64,000 nt of DNA, from the NCBI RefSeq assembly GCF_015686695.1, contig NZ_JADPMR010000001.1, positions 1,550,001 to 1,614,000 of the forward strand, read 5' to 3'. The position numbers were made by a program, and so were the translations under genes. This DNA is from Vibrio nitrifigilis. GTDB lineage: Bacteria > Pseudomonadota > Gammaproteobacteria > Enterobacterales > Vibrionaceae. Positions 52,444-61,036 of the stretch are shown in pieces (position 1 is the first letter of the stretch; the number at the start of each line of letters is the position of its first letter). The notes beneath the pieces are model-generated. The model had not been told where the DNA came from and searched no databases. It saw only the letters and a list, made by a program, of their open reading frames with translations.

Positions 52444-54129
52444 ATGAGACAGAAAAATGAGCATGCAGACACACAGCGCCGTCAGTTTCTCAATCAGCCC
52501 ACTCTGCGGGTGTTATGTATTGGGGCGGCATTGGTTTGTCATCCCTTGTTGGCTCAAAGTAAGCCAGAGCCTCCTGATGTCTTATTTGGTCAACTGTTTC
52601 AAGCCGTACAGCAGCAACAGATTTTTCCTGATCAGAAAACCTTTGCTGATGCTGTGCCCAAAGGCGTACCTAAAGATATTGTGAAAGCATGGCAACACCA
52701 AAAACAGCAACCAGGATTTGAACTCGCCACCTTTATTCAAGACCACTTTATTCTGCCTAACTCTGCTGATGGTTATGTACCGCCCGAAGGGCAAACACTA
52801 CGGGCTCATATTGATACCTTGTGGCCGCAGTTAACTAGAACAACGCAAGCGGCCGGTATTTATGATTCGCTGCTTCCGCTGCCAGAGCCTTACGTGATTC
52901 CCGGTGGGCGATTTAGAGAGGTCTATTATTGGGATAGCTATTTTACGATGTTAGGGTTAGCAGAAAGTGGCCATTGGGATGTTGTACAAGAGATGGTGGA
53001 TAATTTTGCTGCCGAACTCGATCGGTACGGCCTGATCCCCAATGGTAACCGTAGCTACTATTTGAGCCGTTCACAGCCGCCATTTTTTAGCTTGATGATT
53101 GACTTACTCGCAAGCCATAAAGGCGATCATATTTACGTTAAATATTTGCCGCAGCTCGTCACTGAATACAACTATTGGATGGATGGAATTGAAGAGCTTA
53201 AAAACGGAAAGGCGAATAAACGAGTGGTTAAATTGGCCGACGGTTCAGTACTTAATCGTTATTGGGATGCGCGCAATGTTCCTCGCACAGAATCTTGGCT
53301 AGATGATGTATCCACCGCCAATAAACTTGCGAGTGATATTGGTTCGGGTAATGGTGAACAGGCCAAGAAAGCGCTCTACCGTAATTTGCGTGCAGGAGCC
53401 GCATCAGGATGGGATTTTAGTTCCCGTTGGTTTAGCGACCCTCAACAATTAGTGACAATCCGAACGACCGATCTGTTACCCGTCGATTTAAATAGTTTGG
53501 TGTATCACCTACAAAAAGTCATCGCTTACGCTTATGAGTTAGATCATAAAGATGCACTCGCGCAACAGATGATCACCAATGCGAATTTGCATAAAGAGGC
53601 GATTAACCGTTATCTCTGGAATAGTTCTGCTGGTTGGTATGGCGATTACAACTGGCATGACGGAAAATTGCATGATCAGTTAACCGCAGCAACGCTATTC
53701 CCTCTCTTTTTACACGTCGCCAGTCAGCCGCAAGCAAACCAGGTTGCTCGCGCAGTAGAATCTAAGTTGTTGAACCCCGGAGGTTTAACGACCACACTTA
53801 TCCATACGGGTCAGCAATGGGATGCACCTAATGGCTGGGCTCCATTGCAATGGGTGGCAGTGGAAGGTTTATCGTCTTATCAGATTGATGGTGTTGCCAA
53901 AGAGGTTGGATTACGATTTTTACGTAATGTGCAAGCCACTTACGATAAAGAACATAAGCTGGTAGAAAAATACGTTGTATCTGGAGATAAGCTAGGTGGA
54001 GGAGGCGGTGGTGAATATCCGCTGCAAGATGGTTTTGGTTGGACGAATGGCGTTACGTTAATGTTGTTAGATAAATACTGTCCAAAAAATACCGTATGTA
54101 ACAGTGCTCATGATATTCCTGAACATTAA
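52444..54129 (+). CDS. treA: Periplasmic trehalase (GH37)
   Basis: A 561-residue enzyme, the usual length of TreA. Signature 1 is PGGRFREVYYWDSYF, signature 2 is QWDAPNGWAPLQW, and the glycine loop GGGGGGEYPLQDGFGWTNG carries the catalytic base glutamate; the catalytic aspartate is in SGWDFSSRW. After a long charged N-terminus there is a signal peptide (VLCIGAALVCHPLLAQS), so it acts in the periplasm, cleaving trehalose to two glucose units. AAGGAGTG precedes the start. It is a single-gene unit. Confidence 0.95.
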   Translation: MRQKNEHADTQRRQFLNQPTLRVLCIGAALVCHPLLAQSKPEPPDVLFGQLFQAVQQQQIFPDQKTFADAVPKGVPKDIVKAWQHQKQQPGFELATFIQDHFILPNSADGYVPPEGQTLRAHIDTLWPQLTRTTQAAGIYDSLLPLPEPYVIPGGRFREVYYWDSYFTMLGLAESGHWDVVQEMVDNFAAELDRYGLIPNGNRSYYLSRSQPPFFSLMIDLLASHKGDHIYVKYLPQLVTEYNYWMDGIEELKNGKANKRVVKLADGSVLNRYWDARNVPRTESWLDDVSTANKLASDIGSGNGEQAKKALYRNLRAGAASGWDFSSRWFSDPQQLVTIRTTDLLPVDLNSLVYHLQKVIAYAYELDHKDALAQQMITNANLHKEAINRYLWNSSAGWYGDYNWHDGKLHDQLTAATLFPLFLHVASQPQANQVARAVESKLLNPGGLTTTLIHTGQQWDAPNGWAPLQWVAVEGLSSYQIDGVAKEVGLRFLRNVQATYDKEHKLVEKYVVSGDKLGGGGGGEYPLQDGFGWTNGVTLMLLDKYCPKNTVCNSAHDIPEH

Positions 54130-54377
54130 AGTGACTGTGTCGCATAACTGAGTAGGTGGAAAAGGATTCTCATTTAAAAAGAAAAGCACCCAAACTAAGC
54201 TGGTATTTTTACTCGATTTATGAGAAAAGAAGTGCATATGCTTATTATTCTAGAGCGACCGCATCGTTCACCATGCGATGCTTTTTAAGTCAGTTTATGC
54301 CCGCTCTTAGTGATAGGTTTTCCATCTAGCAGTGCCTAGCGGCCTCGCTTTTTGCTATTTGAAGTAAGGATAATTTC

Positions 54378-54806
54378 ATGCACAAAGTGTTTGTCTTCGG
54401 GACATTAAAGGAAGGGTTTCCAAACTATAAAACGAATAAAGGTCTTCGTTACCCTGGCGAATTTAAAACACAGTATCGTTACCCATTTTATTTAGTTGGT
54501 GAGCGTCATTCACCTTGGCTGATTCTGAATAAAGGTCATGGCTATCAGGTGTCAGGTCAAGTGTTTATGGTAGATGACGCCGCGCTCGCAGAAATGGACT
54601 CTCTTGAGCGAATCCACGAAGTGGACGGATATCGCCGCATAGAAATCAATGTTATCGAACAAAATACGGGTGAAGAAGTCAACGTATACGCTTATGGAAA
54701 ACCATTAGATCAGCTTTATGGAGCTGACATTCAATGTGAAGTGGCAGGGGAATATACTCTGTCTCATGCACATTTGTATCGGTCGCGGATGGCTGTCGCG
54801 TCCTAA
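54378..54806 (+). CDS. Gamma-glutamylcyclotransferase-like protein (GGCT family)
   Basis: A 142-residue protein with the BtrG/GGCT fold: VFVFGTLKEGFPNYK at the start, the substrate loop GQVFMVDDAALAEMDSLE with the catalytic acid, and DGYRRIEINV. The family releases 5-oxoproline from gamma-glutamyl peptides or amines. It is followed by a terminator and then a GST gene, so a link to glutathione chemistry is possible but they are likely separate transcripts. Confidence 0.87.
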   Translation: MHKVFVFGTLKEGFPNYKTNKGLRYPGEFKTQYRYPFYLVGERHSPWLILNKGHGYQVSGQVFMVDDAALAEMDSLERIHEVDGYRRIEINVIEQNTGEEVNVYAYGKPLDQLYGADIQCEVAGEYTLSHAHLYRSRMAVAS

Positions 54807-54829
54807 TTAATATTTACTGACAATGAGAT

Positions 54830-54859
54830 GGCGATCTGCTCACTGATCGCTATTTTTTT
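54830..54859 (+). terminator. Rho-independent terminator
   Basis: GCGATC pairs with GATCGC over an 8-nt loop and is followed by TATTTTTTT. It ends the GGCT transcript 10 bp before the GST start codon. Confidence 0.75.
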
Positions 54860-54869
54860 AGGGAAAAAT

Positions 54870-55511
54870 ATGCAGTTATATGGAAGAAGAACGGCGTTCA
54901 ACGTCCAAAAAGTGTTGTGGCTATTGGGTGAACTGGAGTTAGATTTTGAATCTATTCAAGTCGGCGGTGAGTTTGGTGGGCTTGATAAACCAGAGTTTGC
55001 TGCGCTAAATCCGATGCAAAAAGTACCCGTATTGATTGATGGTGAAAAAGTTGTATGGGAGTCGCACACCGTTTTACGTTATTTAGCCGCGCAATATGGT
55101 GGTGTGAAATGGTATGCCAATGATGCGTATCAACGTTCATTGTATGAACGTTGGATGGATTGGGCGCATTGTACTTTCCAGCCTGCTTTTATGGATCTCT
55201 TTTGGGGATATTATCGGATGCCGGAAAGTAAGCGTGATCATACGCAAATTGAGCGTGCTTTGGCTAGCTGCAAGACATGTTTAGAAAAAATTAATCAACC
55301 ACTTGGTCATCACGCTTTTATCGCAGGACATCAGATTTCATTGGCCGATATTACGCTTGGAGCGATTATATTTCGTCTCGTGAACCAAGGATTAGAGATA
55401 AAATTGCCAGCGAATGTTCAGCGTTGGTATGCAGAACTAAAGCAACGCCCAGCATATCAATCGGCCATTATGTCTGATTTTTCATCGTTAAAGGCAAGAG
55501 AAGATTATTAA
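54870..55511 (+). CDS. Glutathione S-transferase family protein
   Basis: A 213-residue GST. The N-terminal thioredoxin fold has LYGRRTAFNVQKVLWLLGE with the likely catalytic serine/threonine region, NPMQKVPVLIDG with the cis-proline, and WESHTVLRYLAAQYG for glutathione binding; the C-terminal helical domain has SLADITLGAIIFR. ATG 54870 is chosen over an in-frame upstream start at 54828 because that one overlaps the terminator. It probably conjugates or reduces electrophiles. Confidence 0.92.
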   Translation: MQLYGRRTAFNVQKVLWLLGELELDFESIQVGGEFGGLDKPEFAALNPMQKVPVLIDGEKVVWESHTVLRYLAAQYGGVKWYANDAYQRSLYERWMDWAHCTFQPAFMDLFWGYYRMPESKRDHTQIERALASCKTCLEKINQPLGHHAFIAGHQISLADITLGAIIFRLVNQGLEIKLPANVQRWYAELKQRPAYQSAIMSDFSSLKAREDY

Positions 55512-55555
55512 CCTGTGCCATCACGGTTACAAATAACATCAATAAGGAATAACAA

Positions 55556-55642
55556 TTGAAAACGATTGGTTTATTAGGCGGTATGAGCTGGGAATCTACA
55601 GTCAGTTATTATCAGGCCACTAATTTCGAGGGTACTAGCTAA
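55556..55642 (+). pseudogene. Aspartate/glutamate racemase stub (5' fragment only)
   Basis: A TTG start after AATAAGGAATAAC encodes KTIGLLGGMSWESTVSYYQA, the exact opening of the aspartate/glutamate racemase family. The match is lost after about 23 residues and a TAA follows at 55640-55642. The active-site cysteines and the rest of the 230-residue protein are absent, so a deletion or replacement has removed the gene. Confidence 0.85.
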
Positions 55643-55914
55643 AGTTTGGGTAGATTCTCACATTTAAAACATATTTTACAAAATTGTATTTCAACTTATT
55701 GTGTTGAGAAAAGAAGTAAACTTAGTTTATATTTCTATAACATTATGTTTTTTAATATAAAATTAAGCGTTTATATGAATTGATTAACCAAAAGACATAA
55801 AATGGCTAACAGTGGGTATTTTCTACGTTCTATGTTAGCTTTCTCTACTTAATATCATTAAGATGCTCATTTTAGAATTTTAAGACTTACACTTTGTATA
55901 ATTAATACACAGTT
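55643..55914. other. AT-rich intergenic stretch
   Basis: This follows the racemase stub. It is very AT-rich and has no reading frame. A TATAAT box at 55897-55902 is a plausible promoter for the structured leader and lumazine-like gene that follow. I see nothing else. Confidence 0.4.
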
Positions 55915-55980
55915 ACTTGAGGTGCAGAGTAGGATTGAGTCCTACGTGTTCTTTGAGAAGGGACGAAAGTTCTCAACAAC
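55915..55980 (+). ncRNA. Structured 5' leader (two hairpins) before the lumazine-protein-like gene
   Basis: Two adjacent hairpins, GTAGGA/TCCTAC (55929-55945) and TTGAGAA/TTCTCAA (55953-55976, loop GGGACGAAAG), lie about 15 bp after the likely transcription start and 26 bp before the coding region. They do not match the FMN riboswitch consensus. They could be a small regulatory RNA element or a translational control site. Confidence 0.4.
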
Positions 55981-56002
55981 AATAATAAAGGCAATATAAA
56001 AT

Positions 56003-56728
56003 ATGTTCACAGGTCTCGTGCAATCCGTGGCTAAAGTAACGGGTGTTAGCCAAGTGGATGGTGGTGTGCAATTTACGTTGCAATGTCATCACGATTTTTA
56101 TCGAGGTTTATGTTTTGGTGCTGATGTGGTCATAGACGGGGTACGATTTATGGTCGTTGATTGTCTAGATAACGATAGCGCAGTATTCGAATTGTTATCC
56201 GCCGATTTTTATTCCACCACATTATGCTTATGTGATATAGGCTCTATCGTGCATGTTTCATTGGCTCAAGAGTCGCTGCAAGACGATAAGATACGCCTAC
56301 TCAAAGGTGATATCGACTTTCAAGCCCAGATCATTGATGTTTCGTATCACGAGCAAAGATATAGCTTGATGCTTAGTTTTCCAGTTGCTTGGAAACGGTA
56401 TATTTTTGTTGGTGGCTACCTGGCTGTCAATGGTGCTAGTGTGACGATTACTCAAGTTGATGAACAAGAAGGATGGTTTAGTGTTCATTCGGCCATGAAC
56501 GGGGCTAGAGTTCCTTTGTTTGAACATAAGTTTTCGGGTGATAGTGTCAATATTGAGGTGATCCGAGGTTCAGAACAAGCGGTAAGCGCGCTTGAAGAGT
56601 CGTTAAGTGAAGTGCTCGGAGAGCTCTATCCTGCCGTTGGTAAATTGCTTAATTTACAAGGTATTGATATGAACTATTTGGCATGTCGCGCGCGAGCTAA
56701 AATGCTCGACACACTTGAAGATGCCTAA
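56003..56728 (+). CDS. Riboflavin-synthase-fold protein (lumazine-protein-like, probably non-catalytic)
   Basis: A 241-residue protein with the duplicated beta-barrel of riboflavin synthase alpha. The first barrel starts MFTGLVQSVAKV, and the second holds GGYLAVNGASVTIT. The first barrel lacks the conserved NGxCLTV cysteine (it reads IDGVRFMVV), and the GGH motif before the second barrel is replaced by DDKIRLLKGD, so synthase activity is unlikely. This is the pattern of lumazine and yellow fluorescent proteins, which bind flavin or lumazine as antennae in luminous bacteria. No lux genes are in the window. A carrier or sensor for flavin is also possible. Confidence 0.78.
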   Translation: MFTGLVQSVAKVTGVSQVDGGVQFTLQCHHDFYRGLCFGADVVIDGVRFMVVDCLDNDSAVFELLSADFYSTTLCLCDIGSIVHVSLAQESLQDDKIRLLKGDIDFQAQIIDVSYHEQRYSLMLSFPVAWKRYIFVGGYLAVNGASVTITQVDEQEGWFSVHSAMNGARVPLFEHKFSGDSVNIEVIRGSEQAVSALEESLSEVLGELYPAVGKLLNLQGIDMNYLACRARAKMLDTLEDA

Positions 56729-56736
56729 TGATGACA

Positions 56737-56790
56737 ATTAACCTTGCATCTTGAGGTTGCTTGGGTAAATCTCTCAGGTGCAAGGTTAAT
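56737..56790. terminator. Inverted repeat after the lumazine-like gene
   Basis: ATTAACCTTGCA and TGCAAGGTTAAT form a perfect 12-bp pair 9 bp past the stop codon, with 30 nt between. The loop contains CTTGAGGTTGCTTGGGTA, the end of the dispersed repeat family. It may terminate transcription or mark an insertion. Confidence 0.5.
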
Positions 56791-56899
56791 GTTGCTGAGC
56801 TTGTGTTAAATCGCTTATAGCTTGTAATTTGTCACTGGAACTTATCTATCTAACTCACCACATAACAGACAATGCTCAACGAATTCAACGAGAATTGTC

Positions 56900-57316
56900 A
56901 TGAATATTACTATCGACTCAAGCCCTCAAGATCGAGATATTAATGTCATCTATCAAGGGTTATCTTCATACCATGCCACGAGTTTTCCCAATGCTCAAGA
57001 ACAGAACCTAGCCTGTTATCTACGAGATGAGCAAGGTAATATTGTAGGTGGAGTGACGGGGTCACTTTTGTATACTAGCTTCTATATTAAATTTCTTTGG
57101 TTGCCTGAAACTCTACGTGGATTAGGGTATGGCCGCCAATTAATGATCGCTTTAGAAAAAACAATCATGAAACAAGGTGTAACCCATATCTTTGTGGATA
57201 CCTTTTCTAATCAAGCGCCCAATTTTTATTTAAAGTTGGATTATATCGAGACAGGTCGATTGCCTCACTTCCCTATGTATGACGTTGATAGAATTTACTT
57301 TTCCAAAGCGTTGTGA
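56900..57316 (+). CDS. GNAT-family N-acetyltransferase
   Basis: A 138-residue GNAT. The acetyl-CoA site is LWLPETLRGLGYGRQLMIALEKT near residues 64-86, followed by THIFVDTFSNQAPNFYLKLDY. The substrate is unknown. It stands alone between a hairpin and a gene for a secreted protein, and it is the first of several GNAT genes in this 5-kb region. Confidence 0.88.
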   Translation: MNITIDSSPQDRDINVIYQGLSSYHATSFPNAQEQNLACYLRDEQGNIVGGVTGSLLYTSFYIKFLWLPETLRGLGYGRQLMIALEKTIMKQGVTHIFVDTFSNQAPNFYLKLDYIETGRLPHFPMYDVDRIYFSKAL

Positions 57317-57434
57317 TTGATTACTGATCTTTCTTAGTGCGTACTATGAATACCAAACTGACGGTTTATTGCCACTTTCAATAATCTCTACCAAACTCAT
57401 TATATGAGTGGAACGAATTAAGAGAGGTTAACGT

Positions 57435-57854
57435 ATGAAGATTATCAAAGCCGTCAGTCTATTGTGTTTAGGACTTATCAGTGGTTCTGCTGTCGCCGCG
57501 CCACTCGCTGATTTGAACCAACTTCGCTGGCAGCATCGAATTATTCTAGTCGATGAAACCACACAACAAAATAATGCTCAGGCCTTACTAAAACGCTTAA
57601 ACAATGATGTTGAAGACAGAGATGTGGTGTGGTTTGTGTTTCAGAAAAACCAAACCTTAACTAATTATTCTGGCACAGTGTCTGCCCAATTATTTACGCA
57701 AGCCAAAACGAGTTACGGACTAGGGAACCACTCAGTTATTCTGGTTGGTAAGGATGGTGGTGTAAAAACTCGTTTAGATTATTTGGGGTTGAAAGAATTG
57801 TTTGGTGATATTGATCGGATGCCAATGAGAATAAGTGAGATGCGACAAAAATAG
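57435..57854 (+). CDS. Secreted DUF4174 protein
   Basis: A 139-residue protein with a Sec signal peptide (MKIIKAVSLLCLGLISGSAVA, cleavage after VAA). The mature part is a DUF4174 domain: LADLNQLRWQHRIILVDE, the core DVVWFVF and VILVGKDGGVKTRLDY, which resembles a thioredoxin-like fold without CxxC. Function is unknown. AGAGAGGT precedes the start. Confidence 0.82.
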   Translation: MKIIKAVSLLCLGLISGSAVAAPLADLNQLRWQHRIILVDETTQQNNAQALLKRLNNDVEDRDVVWFVFQKNQTLTNYSGTVSAQLFTQAKTSYGLGNHSVILVGKDGGVKTRLDYLGLKELFGDIDRMPMRISEMRQK

Positions 57855-57964
57855 CGATTTATCCAAGTGCATTTAGCTTATTTATGCAACGAAAATTTGG
57901 ATAGATTTAAAATAAAGCCTTGATGTTTACATGGTAATAAAGTTTAAAAAATAGGCTCACCTCT

Positions 57965-57999
57965 GCCATGGTGTGTAATCCAACGTGCCATGGCTTTTT
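57965..57999 (+). terminator. Rho-independent terminator
   Basis: GCCATGG pairs with CCATGGC over a 16-nt loop and is followed by TTTTTG, 110 bp after the DUF4174 gene. Confidence 0.6.
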
Positions 58000-58056
58000 G
58001 TTTATGTTAATTTTTTCTAACTAGATATGACAATAAAGATAACGATAAGAGATGAC

Positions 58057-58575
58057 ATGATAAAAATAACAACGCCTAGATTAACAATGAGAAGTATTTT
58101 ACAAGAAGATAGGACCTTGTTTTTTGATTTACACAGTGATCACAGAGTCATTGAACGTTGCTTTGATCCTATGGATGAACAAGCCATCGAGGAAAAATTT
58201 GCTGGGCGTGTGGTACCTTGGGAGTTAACGTCTGGGGATTGGTTGAGTTTAGTGATTATTGAAAATGAAACCGGAAATAAAGTGGGTATTACTGGGTTCA
58301 AGTATGAAAATAATATTGCGGAATTAGGGTATTTATTACTCCCTAAATTTTATGGTCATGGTTACTGTTCTGAAACATTAACTGAGTTATTAAATTGGGC
58401 ATATGAAACCCATAAAATTAGTGACTTTAAAGCGGTAGTAACAGAAGGTAATGTGGCTTCTGAAAGTGTATTAAAAAAATGCAATTTTATTCTGGATGAG
58501 ATTATTCCACAGAACTATCAAATCGGTGGTTGCTATTTTGATGACCATATTTATATTAAAAAACATACGCTATAG
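58057..58575 (+). CDS. RimJ/RimL-type GNAT N-acetyltransferase
   Basis: A 172-residue GNAT of the RimJ/RimL group. It opens with ITTPRLTMRSILQEDRTLFF, has ELGYLLLPKFYGHGYCSETLTELLNWAYE for acetyl-CoA binding, and NVASESVLKKCNF near the end. These enzymes acetylate protein N-termini or small amines. ATG 58057 follows AAGAGATG; an extension to 58027 is hydrophilic and unlikely. The gene is AT-rich. Confidence 0.85.
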   Translation: MIKITTPRLTMRSILQEDRTLFFDLHSDHRVIERCFDPMDEQAIEEKFAGRVVPWELTSGDWLSLVIIENETGNKVGITGFKYENNIAELGYLLLPKFYGHGYCSETLTELLNWAYETHKISDFKAVVTEGNVASESVLKKCNFILDEIIPQNYQIGGCYFDDHIYIKKHTL

Positions 58576-58821
58576 TCTCTCGTGAAGTTGGCTAATACCC
58601 TTGGGTTTTTAAGGGATTGATTCTTTTTTATCCTTAGTATTTAAAAGGTTTTAAAACTAACATATTGGTTATTAAATCACTTTTCCCAATATTATTTACT
58701 ATCAAATGGGGTGTTCTCATTATTAAGATGCCCTTTCTTTGTCATCTATGAGATGATGATTCCAGAATTTGTGAACCATTCGTACTATAAAATAAGTAAT
58801 TCATCAATAGATAACTATATT

Positions 58822-59031
58822 ATGAAAAATAAACGACAAAGGTTGTTCTATAAAAAAATCGCGGTAGCGGTTGCGGTATTATCTGCGTTGCTCGGAATTA
58901 AGTTCACGTATGTTGAGTTTCAGCCAGGTAAGATGTCTGAGGTACCTGTAGAAACTGTTCTCGATGCCGGCAAAATTCCTACCATTAAATTGGCCGATGC
59001 GATCACCACAGATTCGCTGAATTCCAATTAA
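58822..59031 (+). CDS. Small single-span membrane protein, unknown function
   Basis: A 69-residue protein with a basic start (MKNKRQRLFYKK) and one hydrophobic segment (IAVAVAVLSALLGIKF), then a polar tail that would lie outside the cytoplasm. ATG 58822 is assumed; the open frame reaches back to 58711 but that part has no coding character. Its Shine-Dalgarno is poor. No family is recognised. Confidence 0.45.
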   Translation: MKNKRQRLFYKKIAVAVAVLSALLGIKFTYVEFQPGKMSEVPVETVLDAGKIPTIKLADAITTDSLNSN

Positions 59032-59043
59032 CTAAGGGTATAT

Positions 59044-59085
59044 ATTTCATGTTTGATGAAGGTGTAAATACATCAAACATGAAAT
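59044..59085. repeat. Perfect 15-bp inverted repeat
   Basis: ATTTCATGTTTGATG and CATCAAACATGAAAT face each other across 12 nt, 12 bp after the small membrane protein gene. There is no T run directly after it. It may be a terminator or a protein-binding site. Confidence 0.6.
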
Positions 59086-59274
59086 GTAGATTCTGCACAA
59101 ACTTCCTTTCTTTTACTTGTTTTAATCATGTTCTATCGAGTGATAAAGCGCGCAAAATTGCCTTGACGCAATACAGTGATTAATGCACATTAATTTTATC
59201 TCCGCTATTTAATAGCTAGGAGTGAGTGTTATATAAATTGTTGATTAATATGTTATTAAGGAAGAGCGTAAGCC

Positions 59275-59688
59275 ATGGCGGCACTAAGCGTAAGCAGTGA
59301 TCCAGATAAACTTGATGTGTTAATGATTCACCAATATTTAACCCATAGCCAATGGGCACAAGGTATCAGCCTCGATATCGTTAAATGTTCAATAAAAAAC
59401 TCCCTGTGTTTTGGTCTTTACCAAGGCGAACAACAAATTGGTTTTGCCCGTATTATTTCTGATTATGCGACGTTTGCGTATTTGGGCGATGTATTCATCC
59501 TTGAACCATATCGAGGGTTAGGTGGCTCCCATTTATTACTCGATGCCATTCTATCTCATCCAGATTTACAGGGATTAAGACGCTATTTGTTGATTACCTC
59601 AACCGCCGCTGATTTATATGCAAGATATGGATTCTCTTCTGTACCAAACCCAGAAGGTTACATGCAAATATATCAGCCTTATCAATAA
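59275..59688 (+). CDS. GNAT-family N-acetyltransferase
   Basis: A 137-residue GNAT of the group with FARIISDYATFAYLGDVFIL, followed by EPYRGLGGSHLLLDAILSHP and a final YARYGFSSV. The acetyl-CoA loop is RGLGGS instead of the usual RGxGxG. AAGGAAGAGCG precedes the ATG. The substrate is unknown. It is 42 bp ahead of a LysE-type exporter gene and may be cotranscribed with it. Confidence 0.88.
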   Translation: MAALSVSSDPDKLDVLMIHQYLTHSQWAQGISLDIVKCSIKNSLCFGLYQGEQQIGFARIISDYATFAYLGDVFILEPYRGLGGSHLLLDAILSHPDLQGLRRYLLITSTAADLYARYGFSSVPNPEGYMQIYQPYQ

Positions 59689-59730
59689 TTCGTAACGGGC
59701 GTTAATCAATTAAGAGGAACAAGGACAGTT

Positions 59731-60363
59731 ATGCTGACACTTCATACGATTATTTTATTTACCATTGCCTGTTTGTCCATCAACTTGATTCCTGGGCCAG
59801 ACGTTATCTACATTGTCTCGAATACAATGAAAGGTAGGATGGTTGCAGGCATGAAAGCCGCCTTAGGGCTAGGTGTTGGTTATCTATTTCATACATTAGC
59901 CGCTTGTTTGGGGTTGTCTGCTCTTATTCTCAGCTCTGCTGTCGCTTTTACTGCGGTGAAATGGCTTGGCGCGTTTTACCTTGCTTACCTTGGCGTTAAA
60001 TCGTTATATGCGATGTATCGAGGGCAATCGACATTAACGATTTCTGATTCAGGTAAGTCCAGTCATAGTAATGTGTTCAAGCAAGGTGTTATTGTGAGTG
60101 TGTTAAACCCAAAAGTGGCGTTGTTCTTTTTATCTTTTTTGCCGCAATTTATTGATGTATCGACCCAAAATACTTCTGAACAACTGTTCGTTTTGGGTTT
60201 GTGGTTTAGTGTGTTGGCGACCTTGTGCAATGTGACCTACGCGGTGATGGGAAGTTGGTTATTGCGTTCATCACATGCGCAGCGTTTTTCTCGGGTGCTA
60301 GAAGGCATATCTGGTGGTTTGCTGTTGGGATTAGCCACCAAAATTGCATTCAGTGAAAAGTAA
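59731..60363 (+). CDS. LysE/RhtB-family exporter
   Basis: A 210-residue inner-membrane protein with six hydrophobic segments. The family signature NLIPGPDVIYIVSNTMKGR is at residues 15-33, AYLGVKSLYAMYRG is near 85, and VLNPKVALFFLSFLPQF is near 125. Members export amino acids or their derivatives such as homoserine and threonine. Its position after a GNAT gene would fit export of an acetylated compound, but this is only a suggestion. Confidence 0.9.
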   Translation: MLTLHTIILFTIACLSINLIPGPDVIYIVSNTMKGRMVAGMKAALGLGVGYLFHTLAACLGLSALILSSAVAFTAVKWLGAFYLAYLGVKSLYAMYRGQSTLTISDSGKSSHSNVFKQGVIVSVLNPKVALFFLSFLPQFIDVSTQNTSEQLFVLGLWFSVLATLCNVTYAVMGSWLLRSSHAQRFSRVLEGISGGLLLGLATKIAFSEK

Positions 60364-60371
60364 CTAAGGTA

Positions 60372-60512
60372 TATACCCAAAGGGCGAGGGTTATTCGCTC
60401 CTATGCTGTATTCGTGATTTTCAATGGAGAATGACTCTAACTTCACATCAGTGCCTTAGCTTAGTAAGAGGACTTTCTCACGGGAACAGCATCTAAAGAT
60501 GACTTGGGTATA
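60372..60512. mobile_element. MITE-like element with TATACCCAA/TTGGGTATA ends
   Basis: The element is about 141 bp, bounded by TATACCCAA (60372-60380) and TTGGGTATA (60504-60512), with an imperfect palindromic interior and no coding capacity. Its right half matches the sequence at 5360-5425. It ends 2-5 bp before the Shine-Dalgarno of the next GNAT gene, so it forms that gene's leader. Confidence 0.6.
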
Positions 60513-60526
60513 TCAAAGGAATGGAT

Positions 60527-61036
60527 ATGCAAATTAGAAACGTAACAGCGACAGATATTACAGCAATTGTTGATATTTATAATCAGTATATTTTAAATAC
60601 AGTAATAACCTTTGAAGAAGAAATTGTTGATGAGCAGATCATGGAAATGCGTATCGACAAAGTTTTGCAAACAGGGTTACCGTGGTTAGTTGTAGAAGAA
60701 AATGGGAAGTTATTAGGCTACGCATACGCCCACTTATGGCGTGAACGGTCCGCGTATCGTTTTTCAGTAGAGCCATCTATTTATCTCGATCCTACAGCGA
60801 CAGGTAAAGGGCTAGGTAAAGCCATTTATCAAGCATTGCTTGTTCGCTTAAAGCAGTTGGGTAAACGTAATGTCATTGGTGTCGTGACGTTGCCAAATGT
60901 TGCAAGTGAGCGTTTACATGAATCTCTAGGCTTTAAAAAAGTCGGCGAATTTGAGCATGTCGGCTATAAACACGAACGCTGGCTATCTGTCGGTTACTAT
61001 CAACTTACTTTCCCTGAGCATTTACATGACCATTGA
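60527..61036 (+). CDS. GNAT acetyltransferase, phosphinothricin/methionine sulfone N-acetyltransferase type
   Basis: A 169-residue GNAT of the Pat/Bar/MnaT family: IYNQYILNTVITFEEE, GYAYAHLWRERSAYRFSVE, and SIYLDPTATGKGLGKAIYQALL. Related enzymes acetylate phosphinothricin, methionine sulfone or similar amino acid analogues; the physiological substrate is unknown. ATG 60527 is preferred since AAAGGA lies 6-7 bp upstream, while 60521 has none at the proper distance. It overlaps the next gene by 11 bp. Confidence 0.88.
   Translation: MQIRNVTATDITAIVDIYNQYILNTVITFEEEIVDEQIMEMRIDKVLQTGLPWLVVEENGKLLGYAYAHLWRERSAYRFSVEPSIYLDPTATGKGLGKAIYQALLVRLKQLGKRNVIGVVTLPNVASERLHESLGFKKVGEFEHVGYKHERWLSVGYYQLTFPEHLHDH

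Noticed and set aside
55915..55980. FMN riboswitch before the lumazine-like gene
   Set aside because: The conserved RFN blocks are absent; only two simple hairpins are present.
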